A DNA stretch of 64,000 nt, from assembly GCA_964453645.1 (NCBI GenBank), contig CAYVRJ010000006.1, forward strand, positions 62,001 to 126,000, in the 5' to 3' direction. The stretch is from CAYVRJ01 sp964453645 (GTDB lineage Bacteria; Bacillota; Clostridia; Christensenellales; JAWKQI01). How positions within the stretch are numbered: the first letter of the stretch is position 1; the number at the start of each line of letters is the position of its first letter. Under the pieces are notes generated by a model. It made no database searches. It worked only from the letters and a program-made list of their open reading frames with translations, and was not told the origin of the DNA. The position numbers and the translations under genes were made by a program. Positions 42,955 to 51,250 of the stretch are shown piece after piece.

Positions 42955-44365
42955 CAGTATTAAGGGGAAAATAAAACTTTCGTATATCGTGTTGATTTTA
43001 ATGTTAACCGTTGTTTCGCTCACCAATATTTTTTCGTCTATGTTTATCACCGGACGGTACGACAGAATTATTTTAAACGTTGAGTTTGCCAATTCGCTGA
43101 ACCAGATGGTGAAAAGTGAAATCGGTACAGAAGTGTGGGATATCGTTTCGGGTAAGAAAGATTTTAATAAAGCCAATCAATACAAGTATATCAATCAAAT
43201 TTATACAGGAATAGACTGGCTGTCCAGCAACTCAAACAGCCATGAGGCCATCAACCACTTGAGGGTGGCAAAGCGAGCCAACAACACCTTAAAAACATAT
43301 GTGGACAAGCTGGGTGAACAGATAGGCAACAACGCCAAGGTCTCCGAAAACGAACAAACCTTGGAAGAAATCAGAAGCGTAACGGCAGTGCTCTACGATA
43401 TTTTACAGCAGTTCACCTTTAGCGAAATCGAGAGTGCTGCACAGCTCAACCAAGATATACGCCTGTTTCACACATCACTGCTCATATTGCAGGTGCTGAT
43501 GATTATTGCAGTCATCATCATTGCCATCATCTCTTTGGTATCGCTCACAAAAAGCATCAACAAACCCATTATGGAGCTTCAAGATATGGCAGGTGAAATA
43601 GCCAAGGGCAACTTTATGGTGCGTGCACAAAAGCCAAAAGTCACCGAACTCTACGAACTGACCCGAAGCTTAAACACCATGGCAGTAAAAATTGAAGGAC
43701 TCATAGAAGAAAACATTGATAAACAAAAAAACCTACAAAAGTCCGAGATGAAAGCGCTGCAAGCACAAATAACACCACACTTTTTATACAACACATTTGA
43801 TACAATCATCTGGCTTGTCCAAGCAAATAAAAATGAAGAGGCCATTAAAACCGTGGAAGCACTCACCAGCTTTTTTAGAATATCTTTAAGCCGGGGCAGC
43901 GACTGGATCACTGTTGAAAAGGAAGTGGAGCACATCCGAAACTACTTGACCATCCAAGAAATTCGGTATGCGGATATACTCAGCTATTCAATAGACGTGG
44001 ACGAAAAAATGTATGCCCACAAGATACTCAAGTTAATGCTCCAGCCCATTGTGGAAAATGCAATCTATCACGGCGTGAAGTACCTGCGGGGCAGGGGAGA
44101 GATTTTGATTCGGGGATATATGGAAAACAACTGTATTTGTTTTAGCGTCACGGATACGGGTGTGGGTATGGACAGTGAGACGCTGGAAAAACTCAGAGAA
44201 AATTTCGTCATTGCCGAAAAGTGTGGGTATGGTTTATATAATATTAACAAGAGGATCGAGTTGTTCTACGACATTAAAAACGGGCTTACTATAGAGAGTG
44301 AATTGGGTGTTGGCACCACTGTATCCTTTCAACTGCCCATACTGGAGTGTGATGTGAATGTATAA
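42950..44365 (+). CDS. Sensor histidine kinase, YesM type (second set)
   Basis: A 471-residue kinase: helix 10-32, a short helical extracytoplasmic domain (about 35-172, four-helix-bundle-like), helix 175-198, HAMP (199-255), then TPHFLYNTFDTIIWL with His277. The ATPase part has QPIVENAIYHG, DTGVGMD and GYGLYNINKR. The sensor domain is much smaller than that of the first-set kinase and has no Cache fold, which suits signalling through the separate binding protein. It overlaps the regulator gene by eight bases. Confidence 0.94.
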   Translation: MNSIKGKIKLSYIVLILMLTVVSLTNIFSSMFITGRYDRIILNVEFANSLNQMVKSEIGTEVWDIVSGKKDFNKANQYKYINQIYTGIDWLSSNSNSHEAINHLRVAKRANNTLKTYVDKLGEQIGNNAKVSENEQTLEEIRSVTAVLYDILQQFTFSEIESAAQLNQDIRLFHTSLLILQVLMIIAVIIIAIISLVSLTKSINKPIMELQDMAGEIAKGNFMVRAQKPKVTELYELTRSLNTMAVKIEGLIEENIDKQKNLQKSEMKALQAQITPHFLYNTFDTIIWLVQANKNEEAIKTVEALTSFFRISLSRGSDWITVEKEVEHIRNYLTIQEIRYADILSYSIDVDEKMYAHKILKLMLQPIVENAIYHGVKYLRGRGEILIRGYMENNCICFSVTDTGVGMDSETLEKLRENFVIAEKCGYGLYNINKRIELFYDIKNGLTIESELGVGTTVSFQLPILECDVNV

Positions 44366-45926
44366 AAAAGTGTTTTTGGTGGAGGATGAATTTCGCATAC
44401 GGGAAGGTATACGCGAGTGTATCGAAAAAGAGAGTGGGTTTCACTTTGCGGGGGAAGCGGCAGACGGGGAGATGGCCCTTGCAATGATAAACGAAATCAA
44501 ACCCGATATCATCATCACCGACATCAAAATGCCCTTTATGGACGGACTCACCCTATCTAAAATTGTGAAGCGCACCATGCCCTTTGTGCATATTATCATT
44601 ATCAGCGGGCACGATGAGTTTGAATATGCACAAAATGCAATTTTAACAGGTGTAGATGCGTATCTGCTCAAACCCATACGCAGTGCGGAGCTGCTGCGCG
44701 TACTGAGCGGCGTTGCCGACCAGATTGAGTTAAACAGGCATGAAAAACTCAATCAAGAAAAAATGATGGAACAGTTAAACCTTGCCTCACAAATGTCCAA
44801 GGATCGCTTGATGGAGGATATCATCTGTGCCAATGCCGATACCCCCCAACTGTTAGAACAGTGCGAAAAGATTGGCCTTGATCTGATGGCCAAGTGTTTC
44901 ATCGTCCTGTATGCCGAAGTGGAAACGGATGCCTTTAAGAACAACTGCTTTATATACTTGAGATCCATACTGGACAGTATTTTGGATGAAAGTGCTGTGT
45001 ATTATTACCGCACCTACGACAGATTTTTTATTTTGTTAAAGGGTGACAACGAGGAGCAGTTGCGAGAGTTTGCCTATAGCATTGCACAGTCCATACGCCA
45101 TGAGTTTGAAAGGGAATCTACGTGCACAGTTAAAATCGGCATTGGTTCGCTGGTGCGGCGCATAGCAGAGATTCCAACGTCCTATCACTGCGCAAAAAAA
45201 GCAAAAAATTACTTAGATCAAGTGACAGGGGGCCGCATCATCGGCATTGACGACATTAACAACAACAGTTTCATCTGCGATTTAGATATAAAGTGCGAAC
45301 CCATCGATGAAAGGCTCAACTATGCAGAATCTGAGGACATCGACAAAATTCTAACCGAATACTTTGGGCAGGGTGAAAGCGATGGGTTAAACAGCATATT
45401 GTTTGCGTACTATAAGCTCACCGATATCTTGGTTGCCTGTGCGCGTTTGATTCACTCATTGGGTAAAAAACCTGAGGCAATTTTGCATATGATCGGCGAT
45501 CCCAACGCAATTTTGCAATACGCCAAATCAAAAGATCAGCTCTGTAAAGTGGCGGAAGAGGCCCTGAGAATCACCTTTGAAGAGCGGGACAACGCCGAGG
45601 GTTTGAAATACGGGGGTATCATACGGCAAGCAAAAAAATATATCAACAAAAATTTTGATAATCCAGGATTAAGCTTAAACAGTGTTGCAAAGGTTGTTTC
45701 CCTGTCCCCCAATCACTTTAGTACCATATTCAGCCAAAAAACCGGTCAAACGGTGATCGAGTATTTAACTGCTGCTAGGATTGATCGAGCAAAGAACTTA
45801 CTCAAAGAGACAAATTTAAAGCTCTATGAAATTGCACAGCAAGTGGGGTATAACGAACCCCATTACTTTAGTTTTATCTTTAAAAAACACACGGGTCTAT
45901 CCCCCAGCGAATACAGAGTACAATAA
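44358..45926 (+). CDS. Response regulator, YesN/AraC type (second set)
   Basis: A 522-residue protein: receiver with Asp10 and phosphoacceptor Asp55 (IIITDIKMPFMDG), a long middle region (about 125-410) and paired AraC helix-turn-helices at the end (LNSVAKVVSLSPNHFSTIFSQKTG and IAQQVGYNEPHYFSFIFKK). It is larger than the first-set regulator because of the middle domain. The likely target is the YtfQ-type transporter operon immediately downstream. Confidence 0.94.
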   Translation: MYKKVFLVEDEFRIREGIRECIEKESGFHFAGEAADGEMALAMINEIKPDIIITDIKMPFMDGLTLSKIVKRTMPFVHIIIISGHDEFEYAQNAILTGVDAYLLKPIRSAELLRVLSGVADQIELNRHEKLNQEKMMEQLNLASQMSKDRLMEDIICANADTPQLLEQCEKIGLDLMAKCFIVLYAEVETDAFKNNCFIYLRSILDSILDESAVYYYRTYDRFFILLKGDNEEQLREFAYSIAQSIRHEFERESTCTVKIGIGSLVRRIAEIPTSYHCAKKAKNYLDQVTGGRIIGIDDINNNSFICDLDIKCEPIDERLNYAESEDIDKILTEYFGQGESDGLNSILFAYYKLTDILVACARLIHSLGKKPEAILHMIGDPNAILQYAKSKDQLCKVAEEALRITFEERDNAEGLKYGGIIRQAKKYINKNFDNPGLSLNSVAKVVSLSPNHFSTIFSQKTGQTVIEYLTAARIDRAKNLLKETNLKLYEIAQQVGYNEPHYFSFIFKKHTGLSPSEYRVQ

Positions 45927-46154
45927 TTTCCGAAAGATTTTGTAGCATTTCTGGTTTGCAGTAAAATTGTTGCAAGCAAATAACTCCATTCGTAAAATAA
46001 TATATACCATCATAATAATTCATAGATTGTTAATATTTACTGGTTTTTTCAACCTCCTATACGTGAAAAAATCTCGTAAGATGCTGAATTCACGAAGTTT
46101 TTTTTGCGTGTTACAATGCATATAAATCATTGAAAATCAATTCAGGAGGTTAAA

Positions 46155-47183
46155 ATGAAAAAGACACTCGCGTTTATTTTGGCAGCAGTTCTGTTGTTGG
46201 GTTTAGTTGCTTGCACACCCACACCAGCAGCACCCGAAGCACCGGCAGCACCTGCGGATCCCGCAGCACCGGCAGCACCACAAGCTCCAGCTGACAAGCA
46301 GATTGTGGTTGGTTTCTCCCAGATCGGTGCAGAGTCCGACTGGCGTGTAGCAAACACAAACTCCATCAAGTCGGCTTGTGAAGCAGCAGGCTTCCAACTC
46401 ATTTTCTCGGACGGACAACAGAAACAGGAAAACCAGATTAAGGCATTAAAGTCATTCATTACTCAGGGAGTTGACGTAATCGCATTCAGCCCCGTTGTTG
46501 AGAGCGGCTGGGACGATGTTCTTCAAGAGATTAAAGATGCTGGCATCCCCTTAATCTTAGTGGACAGAGCAACAGATAACCCCGACGAAAGCCTCTATGC
46601 AACATTCATGGGTTCAGACTTCATCGCTGAAGGTAAAAAAGCCGGCGAATGGCTGATCGAGTACATGGACAAAGCAGGACGCGGGAACGATCAGATTAAT
46701 ATCGTTGAATTACAGGGCACAGTTGGTTCGGCACCAGCTCTGGATCGCCAAAAGGGATTTGCAGATGCAATCGCCAGCAAATCAAACTACAAAGTGACCA
46801 TGTCCCAAACTGGTGACTTCACCCGTTCGCTGGGTAAAGAAGTTATGGAATCATTCTTGAAGTCGGGTGAGAAGATCGACGTGCTGTATGCCCACAATGA
46901 CGATATGGCACTGGGTGCAATTCAAGCCATCAAAGATGCAGGCTTAAAACCCGGCCAGGATATCATCATCATTGGTGTAGACGCTGTTAAAGCTGCTTTC
47001 GAAGCAATGGTAGCTGGTGAGATGAACTGCACAGTAGAGTGCAGCCCCCTCCTCGGGCCACAATTGGTTGACAACATCAACAAGTTAATGGCTGGCGAAA
47101 CGCTGCCAAAGAGAACCGACACAATTGAGGGAGTATTCCCCCAAGAAGTAGCTGCAAAAGAGCTGCCCAACAGAGTATATTAA
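46155..47183 (+). CDS. ytfQ: YtfQ-like sugar-binding lipoprotein (second ABC operon)
   Basis: A 342-residue protein with lipid Cys20 (LLLGLVAC), a 26-residue Ala/Pro tether and a YtfQ-type binding domain: VVGFSQIGAESDWRVANTNS, VIAFSPVVESGWDDVLQEI, ILVDRATDN and YAHNDDMALGAIQAI. In E. coli YtfQ binds the furanose form of galactose; beside araA and araD here, arabinofuranose is also plausible. AGGAGG precedes the ATG. A strong hairpin after the gene separates it from the ATPase. Confidence 0.93.
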   Translation: MKKTLAFILAAVLLLGLVACTPTPAAPEAPAAPADPAAPAAPQAPADKQIVVGFSQIGAESDWRVANTNSIKSACEAAGFQLIFSDGQQKQENQIKALKSFITQGVDVIAFSPVVESGWDDVLQEIKDAGIPLILVDRATDNPDESLYATFMGSDFIAEGKKAGEWLIEYMDKAGRGNDQINIVELQGTVGSAPALDRQKGFADAIASKSNYKVTMSQTGDFTRSLGKEVMESFLKSGEKIDVLYAHNDDMALGAIQAIKDAGLKPGQDIIIIGVDAVKAAFEAMVAGEMNCTVECSPLLGPQLVDNINKLMAGETLPKRTDTIEGVFPQEVAAKELPNRVY

Positions 47184-47206
47184 TTCTTCATAACAATTCT
47201 CCACGG

Positions 47207-47240
47207 GTTGCCCACAACGAAAAATTGTGGGCAACTTTTT
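47207..47240 (+). terminator. Intra-operon terminator after ytfQ-like gene
   Basis: A perfect 11-bp stem GTTGCCCACAA/TTGTGGGCAAC (47207-47217 with 47225-47235), a seven-base loop and TTTTT. It would let the binding protein be made in excess, with partial read-through to the ATPase and permeases. Confidence 0.9.
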
Positions 47241-47313
47241 CTCAAAGTTTAAATAGTTTAAATACATACGAACCAACCGTGAGTGGCTTGAACAAAAACA
47301 GAGAGGGATAGAA

Positions 47314-48819
47314 ATGGACGATTTAATTTTAGAGATGAGGGATATAGAGATCCTTTTTCCGGGAGTGAAAGCCCTTGATAAAGTGAATCTGTTTTTAAGG
47401 AAGGGCGAGGTGCACGCATTGATGGGGGAAAACGGTGCAGGAAAATCCACCTTAATCAAGTGCCTGACCGGAGTATATAAAGAGGATGGGGGAACGATGC
47501 TCTACGGGGGCAAGGAAATCTCCTTGAGTTCACCCCAACACGCAATGCAGATCGGGATTAGTACGGTGTACCAAGAGGTCAACCTTTGCCCCAATCTCAC
47601 CGTTGCAGAAAACATTTTCATCGGCAGAGAACCCAAAAAGCTGGGCAGGATCGATTGGAAAACCATGAACGAACGATCCAAGTCTGCACTAAAACGCTTT
47701 AACATTGAAATTGATGTAACCCGCTCCCTGGGCAGTTATTCCGTTGCCATACAGCAGATGATCGCCATCACCAGGGCAGTGGACGTACAGGCTAATATTT
47801 TAATCTTGGATGAACCCACCTCCAGCTTAGACGAACAAGAGGTCAAACAATTGTTTGAGGTCATGCGCTCTTTAAAGGCCCAGGGTATGGCAATCGTGTT
47901 CATCACCCATTTCTTAGACCAGGTGTATGAAATATCCGATCGAATAACCATTCTTCGCAACGGCAAACTGGTGGGCGAATATCAGGTGCAGGAGCTATCT
48001 AAAGTGGAACTTGTCAACAAGATGGTGGGCAAGGAGCTAGAGGATATTTCGGCTATTTCCCGCACCCTCATACCCGAGGAAGAAAAAGAACTGCTGCTTG
48101 AAGCAGATGAAATAGGCGTGAAGGGCAGTGTGGAAAACATAAGCTTAACGTTTAAAACAAAAGATATTTTGGGTTTTGCAGGGCTGTTGGGTTCGGGCAG
48201 AACCGAGGTTGCACAAATGCTCTTTGGCGCAGCAAAGTTAAACAGCGGTGCCATCAAAATGAAGGGGGAGATTGTACACCTCCACTCTCAGGCACATGCC
48301 ATTGCAAAGCGCATTGCCTTTTGCCCCGAGGACAGAAAGAGAGATGGTATTATTGGTGATTTAACCATTCGGGAAAACATCATCTTAGCACTACAATCCC
48401 GTCAAGGTATGTGGAAATACATTTCAAAAGCAAAACAAAATGAAATCGCAGACAAATATATTAAACTATTGGGAATTGCCACACCCGATGCAGAAAAAAA
48501 GATCGGGGAGCTGTCGGGAGGCAACCAGCAAAAGGTGATCCTTGCGCGATGGCTGGCAACAGAACCCGAACTGTTAATTCTGGACGAACCCACTAGGGGT
48601 ATCGACGTTGGTGCAAAGGCAGACATTATGAAACTCACCATTTCGCTGTGCGAATCGGGTATGTCGGTTGTGTTTATATCCTCAGAGTTAGAGGAAGTCA
48701 TACGCTGTTCAAACAGGGTGGCTGTTATGCGGGATCGAAAGAATGTGGCGATGCTGGATGCCGAGGGTTTGGATCAGGGATCCATTATTTCAGCCATTGC
48801 AGGAGGTGAGGTTTCATGA
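47314..48819 (+). CDS. ytfR: YtfR-like sugar ABC ATP-binding protein
   Basis: A 501-residue double ATPase: GENGAGKST and ILILDEPTSS in domain 1; GLLGSGRTEVA, LSGGNQQKVILARWL and LLILDEPTRGIDVGAK in domain 2. It energises the two different permeases that follow. It overlaps ytfT by ATGA. Confidence 0.95.
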   Translation: MDDLILEMRDIEILFPGVKALDKVNLFLRKGEVHALMGENGAGKSTLIKCLTGVYKEDGGTMLYGGKEISLSSPQHAMQIGISTVYQEVNLCPNLTVAENIFIGREPKKLGRIDWKTMNERSKSALKRFNIEIDVTRSLGSYSVAIQQMIAITRAVDVQANILILDEPTSSLDEQEVKQLFEVMRSLKAQGMAIVFITHFLDQVYEISDRITILRNGKLVGEYQVQELSKVELVNKMVGKELEDISAISRTLIPEEEKELLLEADEIGVKGSVENISLTFKTKDILGFAGLLGSGRTEVAQMLFGAAKLNSGAIKMKGEIVHLHSQAHAIAKRIAFCPEDRKRDGIIGDLTIRENIILALQSRQGMWKYISKAKQNEIADKYIKLLGIATPDAEKKIGELSGGNQQKVILARWLATEPELLILDEPTRGIDVGAKADIMKLTISLCESGMSVVFISSELEEVIRCSNRVAVMRDRKNVAMLDAEGLDQGSIISAIAGGEVS

Positions 48820-49844
48820 ACGCTTTTAAGAGATTATCGGGGACGAAAGTCTTTTCTGCCCTAATCGCCCTTGTGGTCATCTTGCTGTTTAACTTAATAT
48901 TAAATCCCAACTTCTTTGGAATAACCGTTATCGAAGGCCACTTGTACGGCAGTCTCATCGATATTTTAAACCGTTCAGTGCCAATTATGCTCTTGGCGCT
49001 GGGTATGACATTTGTTATCGCTACAGGTGGCACAGACTTATCCGTTGGTGCAGTGGTGGCGGTGTCGGGTGCAGTGGCGGTATCACTCATTCGGGGGGGC
49101 ACCGAGGTAGTGAACGAATTTTCGGCAATGCCCCTGATTCTTGTGATTTTAATATCCGTTGCAATTGCAACCATATTTGGTTTGGGCAACGGAACCATGG
49201 TGGCCATATTTGGAGTACAGCCCATTGTTGCAACCCTCATACTCATGGTAGCGGGACGAGGGATTGCACAACTCATCACAAATGCACGCAACTTAACCAC
49301 CAACTTTAAGGAGTTTGCCACCCTTGGTCAGGGTTGGTTCTTGGGGCTTCCCGTTTCGGTGTTTATCGTGGCAGCAGTGGCACTCATTCTCTTTCTGCTG
49401 TCTAAGCGCACTGCGCTGGGATTGTTCGTGGAATCGGTGGGAATCAACCGCAGCGCGAGCACATATCTGGGTATCAACTCAAAGCGAATCATCCTTGGGG
49501 TATACGCCATATCGGGCTTTTGTGCAGGTGTTTCGGGACTCATCGTCAGTTCAAACATCATGTGTGCAGACGCAAACAATGCAGGTTTAAATTTTGAACT
49601 GGATGCCATTCTTGCAGTGGTCATCGGGGGCACGAGTATGGCGGGAGGAAAGTTTAGCTTGATGGGTAGTATCATTGGTGCGCTGATCATTCAGAGTTTG
49701 ACCACTTCCATTTATTCCTTTAACGTTCCACCCGAAGTCACCTTAGTTGTCAAGGCTTTGGTGGTTGTGGGCGTGGTGCTGCTGCAATCCGAACCGGTGC
49801 GCAGGGCGATGGAAGCCAGAAAGGCATACGGAGGTGCGAAATGA
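48816..49844 (+). CDS. ytfT: YtfT-like sugar ABC permease
   Basis: A 342-residue membrane protein of the BPD_transp_2 family with ALGMTFVIATGGTDLSVGAV, SVGINRSASTYLGIN and LDAILAVVIGGTSMAGGKFS. It pairs with the next gene as a heterodimeric channel, as in the E. coli ytfT/yjfF system. It overlaps its neighbours by four bases on both sides. Confidence 0.94.
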   Translation: MNAFKRLSGTKVFSALIALVVILLFNLILNPNFFGITVIEGHLYGSLIDILNRSVPIMLLALGMTFVIATGGTDLSVGAVVAVSGAVAVSLIRGGTEVVNEFSAMPLILVILISVAIATIFGLGNGTMVAIFGVQPIVATLILMVAGRGIAQLITNARNLTTNFKEFATLGQGWFLGLPVSVFIVAAVALILFLLSKRTALGLFVESVGINRSASTYLGINSKRIILGVYAISGFCAGVSGLIVSSNIMCADANNAGLNFELDAILAVVIGGTSMAGGKFSLMGSIIGALIIQSLTTSIYSFNVPPEVTLVVKALVVVGVVLLQSEPVRRAMEARKAYGGAK

Positions 49845-50803
49845 TTAAGAAAAAATACATTACAGTAGCTGCAACCATTCTGATTTTCATCTTAGCATAT
49901 GCAATAGGTTCCATCATGTATAAGGGTTTCTTTACCATGAGAACATTCCTAAGCTTGTTTAATGACAATGCATATCTGGGCATATCGGCTGTTGGTATGA
50001 CGTTGGTCATTTTATCGGGAGGCATCGACTTGTCGGTGGGAGCAATTGCAGCACTGAGCACCATGATCATCGCATACGGCACCGAAGAATTGGGTTTGGA
50101 TCCGTTCCTTTGTATGGCAATATGTGTGGTATACGGCATACTGATCGGCACAGCTATGGGTGCTATGATTGAAAAGTTCAAGGTTCCGCCCTTTATCGCA
50201 ACACTGGCAGGAATGTTCTTTTCCAGAGGTTTGTGTTTTGTCATAAGTATACAATCCATAACCATAAACAACCCAGTGTTCAGAGAGCTTTCCTCTTGGA
50301 AGTTGAAATTGCCGGGAAACTCATACATCACTCTGAGTGTGGTGATCTTCTTGGTTGTGGTTGCGCTGGGCATATATATCACCCAGTACACAAAGTTTGG
50401 CAGAAGCATATATGCCGTGGGCGGAAACGAGCTTTCGGCCAAGCTGATGGGATTGCCTGTCTCTCGCACGAAGATAACCATATACGGGATCAACGGAGTT
50501 TGCTCAGCCCTTGCAGGCATTGCATTTGCCATGTATATGTGCAGCGGATACCCCCGGCATCTGATTGGCATGGAGTTGGATGCAATCGCATCTGTTGTAA
50601 TCGGGGGAACCCTGCTCACAGGTGGATCGGGGTACGTGATTGGAACGGTGTTTGGTGTGTTGACACTGGGTTTGATCCAGACGTTTATCAACTTTAACGG
50701 AACGTTGAGCACATGGTGGACAAAAATATTTGTGGGCGTATTGCTGCTGTTGTTCATTGGTTTGCAAAGGCTTGTGGTTTATTCCACTTCTAAGTCCAAG
50801 TAA
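49841..50803 (+). CDS. yjfF: YjfF-like sugar ABC permease
   Basis: A 320-residue permease with AVGMTLVILSGGIDLSVGAI, YAVGGNELSAKLMGL and LDAIASVVIGGTLLTGGSGY. It is the last gene of the second sugar ABC operon and is followed by a terminator. The heterodimer of two permeases distinguishes this transporter from the single-permease one at 28860. Confidence 0.94.
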   Translation: MIKKKYITVAATILIFILAYAIGSIMYKGFFTMRTFLSLFNDNAYLGISAVGMTLVILSGGIDLSVGAIAALSTMIIAYGTEELGLDPFLCMAICVVYGILIGTAMGAMIEKFKVPPFIATLAGMFFSRGLCFVISIQSITINNPVFRELSSWKLKLPGNSYITLSVVIFLVVVALGIYITQYTKFGRSIYAVGGNELSAKLMGLPVSRTKITIYGINGVCSALAGIAFAMYMCSGYPRHLIGMELDAIASVVIGGTLLTGGSGYVIGTVFGVLTLGLIQTFINFNGTLSTWWTKIFVGVLLLLFIGLQRLVVYSTSKSK

Positions 50804-50821
50804 TCGCAATAGTATACATTC

Positions 50822-50856
50822 GAAAATCCCGGAAACACTCTGGGATTTTCTTTTAT
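50822..50856 (+). terminator. Terminator of second sugar ABC operon
   Basis: Stem GAAAATCCC/GGGATTTTC (50822-50830 with 50842-50850) followed by TTTTATT. Confidence 0.9.
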
Positions 50857-50969
50857 TATTCCGGCACATTAAAATATCTTAAGATGGATAAAAGTTTATA
50901 CGAAAATAAATGAGGTATGCCATCATTAAGAATTAAATGATTTATAAACCCACAAGGGTTTAAATTTAG

Positions 50970-50998
50970 TTGCAAAATTCGGCAGAGCAAAGTATAAT
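50970..50998 (+). promoter_or_regulatory. Predicted SigA promoter of SNF transporter
   Basis: TTGCAA (50970-50975), a 17-base spacer and TATAAT (50993-50998), about 250 bases before the start codon. Nothing else was seen in 50857-50969. Confidence 0.78.
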
Positions 50999-51004
50999 AT
51001 ATGC

Positions 51005-51250
51005 AATTCATTCTTTTACTTTTATCGATCGTGAATTACAGGGTCATCCAATAACAAGAGCCTTCGTTATTTGGAGGGAGTTGCGTCATACATCGAGTTA
51101 CCTCATGCAAGCATTGATATGCTGCAAAATTTTCAATGTCAATAACCCGGGCATCAATCACCAGAAATTATTTTTTGCCACAGTTTGTCGACTGTGACAA
51201 TATACGATGTGTTACAAAATGACACATACTATTTTTTGGAGGTAATATTT
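51005..51250 (+). promoter_or_regulatory. Long structured 5' leader of the SNF transporter gene
   Basis: The leader contains CCAATAAC/GTTATTTGG (one bulge, about 51047-51073), CACAGT/ACTGTG (51179-51184 with 51191-51196), an overlapping alternative TTGTC/GACAA pairing, and ATGTGT/ACACAT (51207-51212 with 51222-51227) followed by ATTTTTT just before GGAGGT. Mutually exclusive stems and a weak terminator-like hairpin suggest a regulatory leader. I do not recognise a known riboswitch or T-box in it. The open frame 50970-51197 within it has no ribosome-binding site. Confidence 0.45.

Noticed and set aside
46215..46290. Short GC-rich near-repeats (GCACCGGCAGCACC type)
   Set aside because: They encode the Ala/Pro tether of a lipoprotein, not a CRISPR or mobile repeat.
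49750..50757. A 335-residue open frame on the minus strand across the permease genes
   Set aside because: It is antisense to ytfT and yjfF, which have clear family motifs, and has no ribosome-binding site or recognisable domain.
50970..51197. A 75-residue open frame starting at TTG in the SNF leader
   Set aside because: The start codon lies in the -35 element, there is no ribosome-binding site, and no family is recognisable.
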